Positions 28,697 to 36,882 of a DNA stretch of 54,660 nucleotides are shown piece by piece (positions within the stretch are counted from its first letter, which is position 1; each line of letters begins with the position of its first letter). The translations under genes were made by a program, and so were the position numbers. The notes under the pieces are model-generated. The model saw only the letters and a list, made by a program, of their open reading frames with translations. It was not told the DNA's origin and ran no database searches. Source of the stretch: Lachnospiraceae bacterium (lineage in GTDB: Bacteria; Bacillota; Clostridia; Lachnospirales; Lachnospiraceae); NCBI GenBank assembly GCA_017624835.1, contig JAGAMG010000046.1, positions 109,152 to 163,811 of the forward strand. The letters run 5' to 3'.

Positions 28697-28725
28697 TTGA
28701 TTAATTTGAAAAATAATTATATGAT
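28697..28725 (+). promoter_or_regulatory. sigmaA-type promoter of ftsZ
   Basis: TTGATT (28697-28702), a 17-nt spacer and TATGAT (28720-28725) lie in the 122-nt gap before ftsZ. This lets ftsZ be expressed apart from the upstream dcw genes. Confidence 0.7.
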
Positions 28726-28787
28726 AGACTATATGGAGTTTAAAACGGAAATCTATGTGGTTTTCATAGAAGAAGGAGGATTAACCC

Positions 28788-29978
28788 TTGCTGGAAATTA
28801 AGACGAATGACGCAGAAGCTGCTGCAAAAATCATCGTAGTGGGTGTTGGCGGAGCAGGTAATAATGCTGTAAATAGAATGATTGATGAAAAAATTGATGG
28901 TGTTGATTTTATTGGAGTGAATACGGACAAGCAGGCATTACAGCTTTGCAAGGCTCCTAAGCTTTTACAGATTGGTGAAAAATTGACCAAGGGACTTGGT
29001 GCAGGAGCTAAGCCTGAGATTGGTGAGAAGGCTGCTGAAGAGAGTATGGAAGAAATTTCTGCATCCTTAAAGGGAGCAGACATGGTATTTGTTACCTGTG
29101 GTATGGGTGGCGGTACCGGTACAGGAGCAGCCCCCGTAGTTGCTAAGTTGGCAAAGGATATGGGTATTCTTACTGTTGGTGTTGTAACCAAGCCCTTCCG
29201 TTTTGAAGCAAAAGCAAGAATGATTAATGCTCTTAGTGGTATAGACCGCATTAAGGAACATGTGGATACCCTGATTGTAATTCCTAATGATAAATTGCTT
29301 GAAATTGTAGACAGACGTACTACTATGCCGGAAGCACTTAAAAAGGCAGACGAGGTTCTGCAGCAGGCTGTTCAGGGAATTACCGATTTGATTAATGTAC
29401 CTGCTGTAATTAATCTGGATTTTGCAGATGTACAGACTGTTATGAAGGATAAGGGTATTGCACATATCGGTATCGGTGAAGGTAAGGGTGATGACAAGGC
29501 ACTTGAGGCAGTTAAGATGGCTGTGGAGAGTCCCTTGCTGGAGACCACTATTTCCGGTGCTACTCATGTTATTGTTAATGTATCCGGTGATATTACTTTG
29601 GCAGATGCATCCGATGCAGCAAGCTATGTACAGGAATTGGCAGGAGATGAGGTAAATATTATCTTTGGTGCTATGTATGATGAATCCAAATCTGATACCT
29701 GTACCATTACCGTTATTGCAACCGGATTAGAGGATACTGCGAATACTACCGTTCAGAACAGATTGGGTGCCGGTAGTGCATACAGACAGCCTACCGCGCA
29801 TATTACGCCCAATTCTTTAAAGGGTATGAATATGCAGCCCACAATGAATACTGTTCAGCAGGGACAGGTGGTTAGACCAATGTTGCAGCCTTTGCAGGGA
29901 ATTCAGAAGCCTGCGGATATCAGAAGCTCCGTAGAGGAGAAATCCTTAAAGATTCCTGATTTCCTTACCAGAAAGTAA
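28788..29978 (+). CDS. ftsZ: Cell division GTPase FtsZ
   Basis: FtsZ is the tubulin-like protein of the Z ring. The GTP-binding [10 protein letters not shown] (about residue 105), the early [13 protein letters not shown] loop and the synergy-loop NLDFADV are clear. The C-terminal linker is short and ends in the conserved peptide KIPDFLTRK. The start is TTG, fixed by AAGGAGG 8 nt upstream and by homologue length (396 aa). No ftsA is present upstream. Confidence 0.97.
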   Translation: MLEIKTNDAEAAAKIIVVGVGGAGNNAVNRMIDEKIDGVDFIGVNTDKQALQLCKAPKLLQIGEKLTKGLGAGAKPEIGEKAAEESMEEISASLKGADMVFVTCGMGGGTGTGAAPVVAKLAKDMGILTVGVVTKPFRFEAKARMINALSGIDRIKEHVDTLIVIPNDKLLEIVDRRTTMPEALKKADEVLQQAVQGITDLINVPAVINLDFADVQTVMKDKGIAHIGIGEGKGDDKALEAVKMAVESPLLETTISGATHVIVNVSGDITLADASDAASYVQELAGDEVNIIFGAMYDESKSDTCTITVIATGLEDTANTTVQNRLGAGSAYRQPTAHITPNSLKGMNMQPTMNTVQQGQVVRPMLQPLQGIQKPADIRSSVEEKSLKIPDFLTRK

Positions 29979-30018
29979 TCATTTGGAACATATAAGTAAT
30001 AGTATAAGAACATATTCA

Positions 30019-30045
30019 AAACGCAGCGATTTTCGCTGCGTTTTT
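30019..30045 (+). terminator. Intrinsic terminator of ftsZ
   Basis: AACGCAGCGA pairs with TCGCTGCGTT across a three-base TTT loop, followed by a T run. It ends the dcw cluster. Confidence 0.92.
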
Positions 30046-30089
30046 GCACATTTAGGGAGGGAAATATTTCCTATAAAAGCCATTTTTTC

Positions 30090-30118
30090 TTGTGTGCCGG
30101 GAGAAGAAAAAGTATAAT
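30090..30118 (+). promoter_or_regulatory. sigmaA-type promoter of the J-protein/Hsp70 pair
   Basis: TTGTGT (30090-30095), a 17-nt spacer and a perfect TATAAT (30113-30118) precede the J-domain gene. No CIRCE inverted repeat was seen, so HrcA control is not indicated. Confidence 0.75.
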
Positions 30119-30144
30119 GAAAAAATAGCATGAGGGAGAGAAAA

Positions 30145-31818
30145 ATGACACAGATAATGAATTTTTCACAAGCATTTGAAATATTAGAGATAGAGCCCAC
30201 TTCTGACAAGAGAGTCATTAAACGGGCATATGCCCAGATGGTAAAGAAATACCATCCAGAGGAGTACCCTCAGGAGTGGCAGCGTGTTCATGATGCCTAT
30301 GAATATGCCATGGAATATGCAGGGCGAAATAGGGAGCAAATTATATTTATAACTGAGGAACAGCTTAAGCTTCATGAGGAGCAAATGAAGCTTCGCGAAG
30401 AGCAGCCAAAGCCTCGCGAAGAACAGCCAAAGCCTGAGAGAGAGTTGCTAAAGATAAAGATACCGCCCAAGATTAAGTATCCTCTGGGTAGTGTTCCGGA
30501 GCCGGAAGCTATTATTATTCCTCAATTTTCAGAAGAGGAAGAGGCGGAAATTGATTTTGGTAATGTGGAAAATATTGCCAGACAAAATCAAGAGCAGCAG
30601 AAAAAGGAAAAAGAAAAAATTCTTTCCTATGTGATGGATTTGTTGACATTACAGGCAAATCGAAGGATTCAAAGAACCAAGGATTGGGAAGAAGTGCTTT
30701 ACATGCCGGAGGTTCATGTAGTACGGTTGAATGCTACCTTTTTGTATGGTTTGGGAGACTGCCTTGACAAAATTCGCATTAACAAAAAGACTTATCAGGT
30801 GATTCGGGCATTTTTGGAGGATGTACATAGAGAACTGGTCAGCTCCGTATTTGATGAAGCCGTGGGCAGCTCAAGTATGGAGGCCTGGGAGATGGCTGTG
30901 CAGGGAGCTATTAAGGCATTTAAGGGAAAGGCTTATCAGGAAAGGCAAACTCAGGAAATAAGACAGAGGACTCAGGAAAAACGTCCCAGAGGAAGGGTAT
31001 TCTTAAGCAGAAGCGGAATTATCTGTTTGGTATTGCTGGTACTTCGAGTGGCTGCCAGATATGAACGAATACAGAATTTTAATGAGCGCATAGATAATTA
31101 TAAACAGCAGCAGATTGTAGCCTTGCAGGAAGAGGTGGAGATACGGGATTTTGATGTGGAAAGGATGAATGAAATCCTGGAGGAAAATGAAACAATGTTA
31201 AAGCAATTTGAGGCATTGCAAGCTACAGAGTCCTTGAAAACGGAAGAGCAGGCAGAAGAAGAGAATCAGGAGGAAACGGAGCAAACTCAGGAATTACCGG
31301 ATGAAAATCTGGTAGAATTGTTGAAAGAACCGGAAGTGGCTGAGGAAACCATGCTTCAGTTGGTAAAGGATAAATACGGCGATGCGGTTCTGGGAGAAGA
31401 CTCCGTATTTGACGCCAACACCAAGGAATATAATTGGCGTATCCTGGACAACCCCATTCCTTATAAATTTTCCAACGATACAGGATATAAAGAGCAGGAT
31501 GTGGCTGTTTGCTATATGGTAGAGATATTATTTATGGAGCATCCGGATGTGATTACCTATTTAAACATGGAAGAGTTTGGAATAGAATCCGGTGGGTACG
31601 AGATATGGATGAATGATGGAGACGGATATCGGACCAGAGAGGTTACAATAGTGGAAGAATCCGATGAAGAAGGCAATGCAGAGGGCAATGTAGAGGAGAT
31701 GCCGTATCCTTACGAAAAGGACGGAACACTTTACCTGCGAGTAAAGGCCTGTGATTCCATAGGGTATGCGTCAAACGCACATTCTGTGGTGGTAATAAAA
31801 AAACAGGCAGAACAATAA
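30145..31818 (+). CDS. J-domain-like protein with HPE motif, coiled coils and a possible membrane segment
   Basis: The first ~70 residues look like a J domain (AFEILEI, KRAYAQMVKKYHPEE, ARVHDAYEYA-like end), but the HPD motif needed to stimulate Hsp70 reads HPE. A charged region with four 7-residue tandem repeats (nt 30367-30450) follows, then a short hydrophobic stretch near residue 290, a coiled coil (about 305-370), a Glu-rich linker and a unique C-terminal domain (about 400-556). The start at 30145 is preferred because GGGAG lies 5 nt upstream of it and after the ATG at 30130. The Hsp70 gene starts 12 nt later. Confidence 0.75.
   Translation: MTQIMNFSQAFEILEIEPTSDKRVIKRAYAQMVKKYHPEEYPQEWQRVHDAYEYAMEYAGRNREQIIFITEEQLKLHEEQMKLREEQPKPREEQPKPERELLKIKIPPKIKYPLGSVPEPEAIIIPQFSEEEEAEIDFGNVENIARQNQEQQKKEKEKILSYVMDLLTLQANRRIQRTKDWEEVLYMPEVHVVRLNATFLYGLGDCLDKIRINKKTYQVIRAFLEDVHRELVSSVFDEAVGSSSMEAWEMAVQGAIKAFKGKAYQERQTQEIRQRTQEKRPRGRVFLSRSGIICLVLLVLRVAARYERIQNFNERIDNYKQQQIVALQEEVEIRDFDVERMNEILEENETMLKQFEALQATESLKTEEQAEEENQEETEQTQELPDENLVELLKEPEVAEETMLQLVKDKYGDAVLGEDSVFDANTKEYNWRILDNPIPYKFSNDTGYKEQDVAVCYMVEILFMEHPDVITYLNMEEFGIESGGYEIWMNDGDGYRTREVTIVEESDEEGNAEGNVEEMPYPYEKDGTLYLRVKACDSIGYASNAHSVVVIKKQAEQ
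30367..30450 (+). repeat. Four tandem 21-bp repeats inside the J-like gene
   Basis: Units begin at 30367, 30388, 30409 and 30430 with AAGCTTC or AAGCCT and encode KLHEEQM, KLREEQP, KPREEQP and KPERELL. The reading frame is kept whatever the copy number, so length variation between strains is possible. Confidence 0.85.
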
Positions 31819-31830
31819 GAGGGAGAAAAC

Positions 31831-33630
31831 ATGGGAAAAGTAATTGGAATTGATTTGGGAACTACCAATAGTCTGGTAACAGTATGGGAGAATGGGGAAT
31901 GCAAGCTGATTCCCAATGCCTTTGGAGAATATCTGACTCCCAGTGTTGTCAGTGTGGATGATGATGGAACAGTATATGTGGGAAAGGTGGCAAATGAAAG
32001 ACTGCAGTCCCACCCGGAAAGAACAGTAGCTTTTTTTAAACGATATATGGGAACCGGCAAGAAATACCAGCTAGGGGACAAAACTTTTTTACCGGAGGAA
32101 TTGTCTGCATTGGTATTAAAAAAACTGCGGGAGGATGCGGAAAAATATCTGGGAGAGCCGGTGGAGGAGGCAGTCATCAGCGTGCCCGCCTATTTTAATG
32201 ATATGAGCCGTAATGCCACTAAGCGTGCAGGAATGCTGGCAGGGCTAAAGGTGGATAGAATTATTAACGAGCCTTCGGCAGCGTCTTTGGCATGTCAGCA
32301 TATGCAGAATGAGACCGATGCAACCATGTTGGTATTTGATTTTGGCGGAGGTACCTTAGATGTTTCTTTGGTGGAATGTTTTGATAATGTGATTGAGATT
32401 CTGGCAGTAAGTGGTGATAACCGCTTAGGTGGACAGGATTTTGACGAGAAGCTTGCAAATCACTTTATTAAGAAGATGGGGAAGGAGAAGGAATACCTTT
32501 CAGAGGCTGCCTATATGGCAGTACGGGCATCGGCAGAAAAATGTAAGCGTGAACTGACGGAATTAAAAAGTGCCGTAATGGAGGTGACCTGTCCTGAGAT
32601 TACCGGAAAGCTAACCGTGACTCGAAAGGAAATGGTTGATATCTGTGCAGAGATTTTTACACGTATGGAGAAGCCGGTACGCCGTGTGCTGGCAGATGGA
32701 CAGATAAGAGCGGAGGATTTGGACTATGTAATCTTAGTGGGCGGTTCCTGCAAAATGAAAATTGTACAGCAGTATTTAAGCTATTTGTTCCAACGAAAAG
32801 ACCTGGTGGTATTGAATCCGGATTATATGATTGCCATGGGTACCGGAACCTACGCAGGCATTAAGGAACGTCAGGAAGATATTAAGGATATGATTTTAAC
32901 GGATATCTGTCCTTTTTCTTTGGGCGTGGATATTGCAAATCATAACAATCCCGGCAAAAATCTCATGAGCTTCATAATTCAGAGAAACAGCCCCTTGCCC
33001 ATAAGCCGTGTGGAGCGGTATACCACATCCTATGATAATCAGAAGAGAGTGGAATTTAATGTATATCAGGGAGAAGGCATGTATGCCGTGGATAATTTAA
33101 AGCTGGGCAGCATGGAAATGGACGTTCCTGCCAGAAAAAAAGGAGAAGTAGTTATTCAGATGCGTTTTACCTATGATTTAAACGGTGTGTTGGAGGTAAA
33201 TGCAGAGGTTCCCATGACGGGAGAAAAGAAACGACTTGTAATTGTAAATAAGGATTTGCATCTGTCGGAGGAGGAAATAGAGAAAAAGCTGAAAGGTCTG
33301 GAGGCATTAAAAATTAATCCACAGGAAACGGAAGAAAATCAGTTTGTGTTGGCATTGGCAGAAAGACTGTATTGCCAAAGCAGTGGTTCCCTGCGGGAGG
33401 ATATCGGTAATCGAATGAATTATTTTGAGTATGTTTTAAGTAAGCAGGAGCCCTATCGAATTCAGAAGGCAAGAAAGCATATGCTGGTATTCCTTACCTA
33501 CATAGAGGGAATGTTGGGGGACAATGTTTCCTGGAATCCTGAAAATCTGCAAAATACGGATTGGTATCAGGATGAAGATGATGAGGATATGGAGAATGAT
33601 TTCAGACAGTGGTACGACGAGGAAGACTAG
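31831..33630 (+). CDS. Hsp70 family protein (DnaK-like, second paralogue)
   Basis: The actin-like ATPase domain is complete: GIDLGTTNSLV at the start, FDFGGGTLDVSLVE (about residue 170), NRLGGQDFDE and VGGSCKM (about 305). The linker and beta substrate-binding part begin at DICPFSLGVDI. The helical lid region is short and ends in a very acidic tail with DEDDEDME. It is not in a hrcA-grpE-dnaK-dnaJ locus, so it is probably an accessory Hsp70 that works with the J-like protein encoded 12 nt upstream. Substrates are unknown. Confidence 0.88.
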   Translation: MGKVIGIDLGTTNSLVTVWENGECKLIPNAFGEYLTPSVVSVDDDGTVYVGKVANERLQSHPERTVAFFKRYMGTGKKYQLGDKTFLPEELSALVLKKLREDAEKYLGEPVEEAVISVPAYFNDMSRNATKRAGMLAGLKVDRIINEPSAASLACQHMQNETDATMLVFDFGGGTLDVSLVECFDNVIEILAVSGDNRLGGQDFDEKLANHFIKKMGKEKEYLSEAAYMAVRASAEKCKRELTELKSAVMEVTCPEITGKLTVTRKEMVDICAEIFTRMEKPVRRVLADGQIRAEDLDYVILVGGSCKMKIVQQYLSYLFQRKDLVVLNPDYMIAMGTGTYAGIKERQEDIKDMILTDICPFSLGVDIANHNNPGKNLMSFIIQRNSPLPISRVERYTTSYDNQKRVEFNVYQGEGMYAVDNLKLGSMEMDVPARKKGEVVIQMRFTYDLNGVLEVNAEVPMTGEKKRLVIVNKDLHLSEEEIEKKLKGLEALKINPQETEENQFVLALAERLYCQSSGSLREDIGNRMNYFEYVLSKQEPYRIQKARKHMLVFLTYIEGMLGDNVSWNPENLQNTDWYQDEDDEDMENDFRQWYDEED

Positions 33631-33651
33631 CGATTACTGTAATTAAGAAAT

Positions 33652-33702
33652 GAGTGCATCGTAAAAATAGCTAATTTTAGTTATTTCGCGATGCTCTTTT
33701 TT
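33652..33702 (+). terminator. Terminator after the Hsp70 gene
   Basis: The stem GAGTGCATCG pairs with CGATGCTC, with an AT-rich apical part reading AATAGCTAATTTTAGTTATTT, and TTTTTT follows. Its apical core recurs in the hairpin at 36423-36479. Confidence 0.85.
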
Positions 33703-33719
33703 GTGCCCAAAAGTCTTGG

Positions 33720-33795
33720 TGTCGAAACAGGCAAAAGAAAATCAGCAATAAGCACTGTGTTTTTGACAAAATTCATGGCGTGAAATCTATATAAT
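33720..33795 (+). promoter_or_regulatory. spoIIG promoter: Spo0A box plus -35/-10 with a 21-nt spacer
   Basis: A perfect 0A box, TGTCGAA, lies at 33720-33726. TTGACA (33763-33768) and TATAAT (33790-33795) are both consensus but 21 nt apart. A second, reverse 0A-like site (TTTGACA, complement TGTCAAA) overlaps the -35 element. In Bacillus subtilis spoIIG is driven by sigmaA with a similarly over-long (22-bp) spacer and Spo0A bound at and upstream of -35. Confidence 0.8.
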
Positions 33796-33816
33796 GGTGG
33801 AGAAAAGGGTGATGCA

Positions 33817-34614
33817 ATGTATATAGAAATCTATATTGACAGTTTGTTTCTTGTGAATTTTGTAATGAACCTTTACCTGTTGCTGCTGGTAAACAGAAGT
33901 GTATTTTGCACTGCCACGCGAATGCGCTTAGTGTGTGGAGCAGCAGTGGGGGCAATTATTTATTTGATTCCTTTTCTATGGGGAGGACCTGTAGGAATCA
34001 AGCTTGTAGTTGGATTGCTTCTGGGTAGTTGCCTTATGATTGTTACAGCATTCCCCATCCATAATTATAAAGCCTTTTTGCAAATAGCAGAACGATTGCT
34101 GCTGTTTTCCTTTTTGATGGGAGGCGGTATTTTGTTTCTGTTGCAAAGAATTCCTTTTTTAAGACTGCATATGCAGGGAATTTTTGCAGTGATGGGAGCC
34201 GGAGCTGTAATTTATCTGTCGGTTGCACATCTACAGGAGCGTCAAAAGGGAAAAAGCCATGTCTGTAAGGTAACCCTGATTGGCAGGGATGGCATTATGA
34301 AGATTGCGGCATTATTGGATTCCGGAAATAGTCTGGTGGAGCCTATCAGTGGGAAACCGGTATCCGTCATTGACGAAAATGTTTTTCGTGGATTGTGGAA
34401 GGAGCCACCGGAATTGTATCGTGTGATTCCCTACCATAGCATTGGGAAGAAACGAGGCTTGTTAAAGGGCTATTTATTGTCGGAAATACAGATTGAAGTG
34501 GATGGTGTAATTAAAAATTGTAAGGATGTGTATGTAGCTGTCAGTGAGGAAGATATTTCAGGAGAAGAATCAAAGGTCAAAATGATTGTAAACCCAGTTC
34601 TCTTAAAATGTTAA
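33817..34614 (+). CDS. spoIIGA: Sigma-E processing peptidase SpoIIGA
   Basis: SpoIIGA is a septal membrane aspartic protease that cuts the pro-sequence from pro-sigmaE in the mother cell. The N-terminal half has about five membrane helices starting [18 protein letters not shown]. The C-terminal half is a pepsin-like domain with the catalytic Asp in [11 protein letters not shown] (about residue 168). The length of 265 aa is slightly shorter than in Bacillus. AAAGGGTGA precedes the ATG. sigE, its substrate, begins 10 nt after the stop. Confidence 0.95.
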   Translation: MYIEIYIDSLFLVNFVMNLYLLLLVNRSVFCTATRMRLVCGAAVGAIIYLIPFLWGGPVGIKLVVGLLLGSCLMIVTAFPIHNYKAFLQIAERLLLFSFLMGGGILFLLQRIPFLRLHMQGIFAVMGAGAVIYLSVAHLQERQKGKSHVCKVTLIGRDGIMKIAALLDSGNSLVEPISGKPVSVIDENVFRGLWKEPPELYRVIPYHSIGKKRGLLKGYLLSEIQIEVDGVIKNCKDVYVAVSEEDISGEESKVKMIVNPVLLKC

Positions 34615-34624
34615 GAAGAAAGGC

Positions 34625-35374
34625 ATGGTTATCAAAATGATTTTAAAAGTGGCAATACCGGGAAAAATGAAGTTAAAAGTGATTCAGAGAGAGAATCTTC
34701 TTTTCCAAAAGAAAGGAGAGATTCATTATATAGGAGGAGCAGAGGTGCTTCCCCCACCCCTTGAACTGGAGCAGGAAAATAAGGTAATTAATGATTTGGG
34801 TACGGAATATGAGGATGAAGCAAAATCTATTTTGATAGAACATAATTTGCGTCTGGTAGTGTACATAGCCAAAAAATTTGACAATACCGGTGTGGGAGTG
34901 GAGGATTTGATTTCCATTGGAACGATTGGTCTGATTAAATCGATAAACACCTTTAAGCCGGACAAAAATATTAAGCTTGCTACCTATGCATCACGCTGTA
35001 TCGAAAATGAAATTTTAATGTATCTGCGCAGAAATAATAAAACAAGGCTTGAAGTATCCATAGATGAGCCATTAAATGTGGATTGGGATGGGAATGAATT
35101 ATTGCTGTCGGACATTTTAGGGACGGATGAGGATGTTATTTATAAGGGAATTGAGGATGAAGTGGAGAGAAAGCTTTTGATGGGAGCTGTCAGCAAGCTT
35201 TCAGAACGTGAGAAAACCATTGTAAAGCTGCGCTTTGGTCTGGGCAGCAGGGATGGACAGGAAATGACTCAAAAAGAGGTTGCGGAGCTTTTGGGGATTT
35301 CTCAATCCTATATTTCCAGATTGGAAAAAAAGATTATGCGCCAGTTAAAGAAGGAAATGAGTAATCATATTTAG
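34625..35374 (+). CDS. sigE: RNA polymerase sporulation sigma factor SigE (pro-sigmaE)
   Basis: This is the early mother-cell sigma factor. The N-terminal pro-sequence of about 30 residues leads into the processing region with [12 protein letters not shown], as in known pro-sigmaE. Region 2 ([14 protein letters not shown], with [17 protein letters not shown]) and region 4 (helix-turn-helix near [20 protein letters not shown]) are intact. The length is 249 aa. In most Clostridia sigG follows directly; here an accessory block intervenes and sigG is inverted at 43,370-44,152. Confidence 0.96.
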   Translation: MVIKMILKVAIPGKMKLKVIQRENLLFQKKGEIHYIGGAEVLPPPLELEQENKVINDLGTEYEDEAKSILIEHNLRLVVYIAKKFDNTGVGVEDLISIGTIGLIKSINTFKPDKNIKLATYASRCIENEILMYLRRNNKTRLEVSIDEPLNVDWDGNELLLSDILGTDEDVIYKGIEDEVERKLLMGAVSKLSEREKTIVKLRFGLGSRDGQEMTQKEVAELLGISQSYISRLEKKIMRQLKKEMSNHI

Positions 35375-35376
35375 AC

Positions 35377-35406
35377 TTGGCAAAAGGTGGAACTATAGTA
35401 TATACT
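35377..35406 (+). promoter_or_regulatory. Possible sigmaA promoter of the 102-aa gene
   Basis: TTGGCA (35377-35382), an 18-nt spacer and TATACT (35401-35406) lie just after sigE. This was assigned by eye. Confidence 0.45.
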
Positions 35407-35461
35407 AATTAAGAGTAAGGAATAGTGACAAAAGACAGATTCGGAATTTAAAGGGAATTTT

Positions 35462-35770
35462 ATGATACAGCGTGAAGATATCCTATCCATGGAATATTTA
35501 AAAAAGACAGAATATACAGGTTGTCATCAAGGCATGCGTTATCGTCTGGAAGGGATAACGGAGGATGAAGTCAAGAAATTAAAGGTAACCGTTTGGCCGG
35601 AGCCCTTTAATTTTTGGAAAACGCCGGAGGAGCAGAAGACAAGTCAGGTGTTTACCTTTGACGAGGATGGTATAGTGGATGCCATTGCATGGATGAATGA
35701 CAGACTGTTTGAAGATAAGGACAAGTGGGAGAATGCCGGCAGTAACTGGAGCTCTTACCGGATGAACTGA
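35462..35770 (+). CDS. Conserved hypothetical protein, 102 aa
   Basis: A small soluble protein with a stretch of the type WPEPFNFWKTPEEQK followed by FDEDGIVDAIAWMNDRLFE. Similar proteins seem common in Lachnospiraceae without a known role; this is from memory and not checked. The ATG has AAAGGGAA upstream. It precedes the VanZ-like gene by 21 nt and is probably co-transcribed with it. Confidence 0.65.
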   Translation: MIQREDILSMEYLKKTEYTGCHQGMRYRLEGITEDEVKKLKVTVWPEPFNFWKTPEEQKTSQVFTFDEDGIVDAIAWMNDRLFEDKDKWENAGSNWSSYRMN

Positions 35771-35791
35771 TAGAAAGAAACAGGTAATATT

Positions 35792-36337
35792 ATGATTAAA
35801 TATATAGTAAAGGATTTGACTGCGGCAATCGCTTACCTGCCTTACGGAATCGTGGCAGGTATTGTAGTGGTGCTGTTGTTGAGCCTGATAAACGACAGAA
35901 GGGTTCGAAAAGGAAAGCCGCCCTTCTGCGTTTGTGCAATCACTGCCTTATTAATGTACATGTTTATTATATTGTGCATTACCTTTCTCTCCAGAGAAAG
36001 TGGCAGCGGAAACGGAACCGGAATTGACATGGAGTTTTTCTCCACTTGGGGAATAAACGACAGAAATAATGCATATGTAGTAGAAAATATACTTTTGTTT
36101 GTGCCCTATGGAGTTTTGTTTCCATGGGCTTTTAAGGATGCCAGAAATTTCTTGAGCAGCCTTATGTCAGGAGTGGCAATCAGTCTGGGAATAGAATGCA
36201 TGCAGCTTTTTACCGCCCGGGGCTTTTTTCAGATAGACGATATATTGACCAATACCTTTGGTACGGTTTTGGGGTATTTGGTGTTTAAGGTGTGGGATTG
36301 GATATGTAGGAAGGTGAAGGCTGGGAGAGAGACGTGA
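35792..36337 (+). CDS. VanZ-like membrane protein
   Basis: About four to five membrane helices carry the VanZ-family pattern NILLFVPYGVLFPWAF, then ISLGIECMQLF, GFFQIDDILTNTFGTVLGY. The conserved E..Q and DD...N..G residues are present. VanZ itself gives low-level teicoplanin resistance by an unknown mechanism; most chromosomal VanZ-like proteins have no assigned role. A bidirectional hairpin follows at 36,423. Confidence 0.85.
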   Translation: MIKYIVKDLTAAIAYLPYGIVAGIVVVLLLSLINDRRVRKGKPPFCVCAITALLMYMFIILCITFLSRESGSGNGTGIDMEFFSTWGINDRNNAYVVENILLFVPYGVLFPWAFKDARNFLSSLMSGVAISLGIECMQLFTARGFFQIDDILTNTFGTVLGYLVFKVWDWICRKVKAGRET

Positions 36338-36422
36338 TGGTTGTGTGTGAAGTTATAATGATTCTGGGATAAAATCTTGTGTGATTTTGTTTGTTGTTAA
36401 AGATATAGCATAATAGAGAGAG

Positions 36423-36479
36423 TTAAAGGGAGTGTCGAAAAATAGCTAAATTTTAGTTGTTTTTCGACACTCCCTTTAA
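36423..36479. terminator. Bidirectional terminator between vanZ-like and XRE genes
   Basis: The stem TTAAAGGGAGTGTCGAAAAA pairs with its exact complement at 36460-36479, with the apical core AATAGCTAAATTTTAGTTG, giving T-rich tails on both strands. The right arm overlaps the stop codon of the convergent XRE gene. It shares its apical core with the terminator at 33652. Confidence 0.88.
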
Positions 36480-36748
36480 TTGTTTTTAGGGGCTTCAAAT
36501 TTTGCGTTTTGTAGAAGGTCATCCGGTGTTGTCCCTAATATTTCCGCGAAAATTGATACTTCATAGTCAGGAATAAACCGCGTTCCTAATTCCAATTTGA
36601 TGATGGCAGTTTCTGTGATGAAGTCATAGCCAGCAAGCTGAGCTTTAATAGCGAGTTGCTTTTGAGTTAGACGCTGCTGTTTGCGTAATTCACGAATGCG
36701 TATACCACATATATTTTTTCTGTTTTCATTGTACCAAAATGCTTTCAT
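36476..36748 (-). CDS. XRE-family helix-turn-helix regulator, probably of the NRPS operon
   Basis: A 90-aa protein with a Cro/CI-type helix-turn-helix: IRIRELRKQQRLTQKQLAIKA, recognition helix near FITETAIIKLELG, then a dimerisation-like segment ILGTTPDDLL. There is no sensor domain. The ribosome binding site AAGGGAGA precedes the start. It is divergent from the NRPS gene, and two identical 15-bp dyads in the shared 134-nt gap are its likely operators, one only 29 nt from its own start codon. Confidence 0.88.
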   Translation of the reverse strand: MKAFWYNENRKNICGIRIRELRKQQRLTQKQLAIKAQLAGYDFITETAIIKLELGTRFIPDYEVSIFAEILGTTPDDLLQNAKFEAPKNN

Positions 36749-36776
36749 GCATGCATCTCCCTTCTACTATATGCAA

Positions 36777-36791
36777 CTGCTTAACAAGCAG
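36777..36791. promoter_or_regulatory. Operator-like dyad, copy 1
   Basis: CTGCTTAACAAGCAG has 6-bp inverted arms around AAC. It lies just upstream of the predicted NRPS -35 element and 29 nt from the XRE start codon. An identical copy is 52 bp away. Confidence 0.8.
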
Positions 36792-36798
36792 ATTTGTA

Positions 36799-36827
36799 TT
36801 GATTATAAGTGCTGTAAATGATAAAAT
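36799..36827 (+). promoter_or_regulatory. sigmaA-type promoter of the NRPS operon
   Basis: TTGATT (36799-36804), a 17-nt spacer and TAAAAT (36822-36827) lie exactly between the two dyads. The leader to the ATG at 36883 would be about 50 nt. Confidence 0.72.
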
Positions 36828-36828
36828 A

Positions 36829-36843
36829 CTGCTTAACAAGCAG
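36829..36843. promoter_or_regulatory. Operator-like dyad, copy 2
   Basis: This is the same 15 bases as copy 1 (CTGCTTAACAAGCAG), placed directly after the -10 element so that it covers the expected transcription start. A protein bound here would block RNA polymerase. Confidence 0.8.
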
Positions 36844-36882
36844 GTTTTAGAAATAATGGAAAGATTGGAACGGGAGGAACAA

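Noticed and set aside
36433-36440. TGTCGAA, a perfect Spo0A box
   Set aside because: It lies inside the stem of a bidirectional terminator after the VanZ-like gene, with no promoter next to it. It is most likely a chance match in the stem.
36739-36882. Longer NRPS reading frame beginning at 36739
   Set aside because: It would run through both dyads, the promoter and the start of the divergent XRE gene. GGGAGG directly before the ATG at 36883 and the normal C-domain start there are better.
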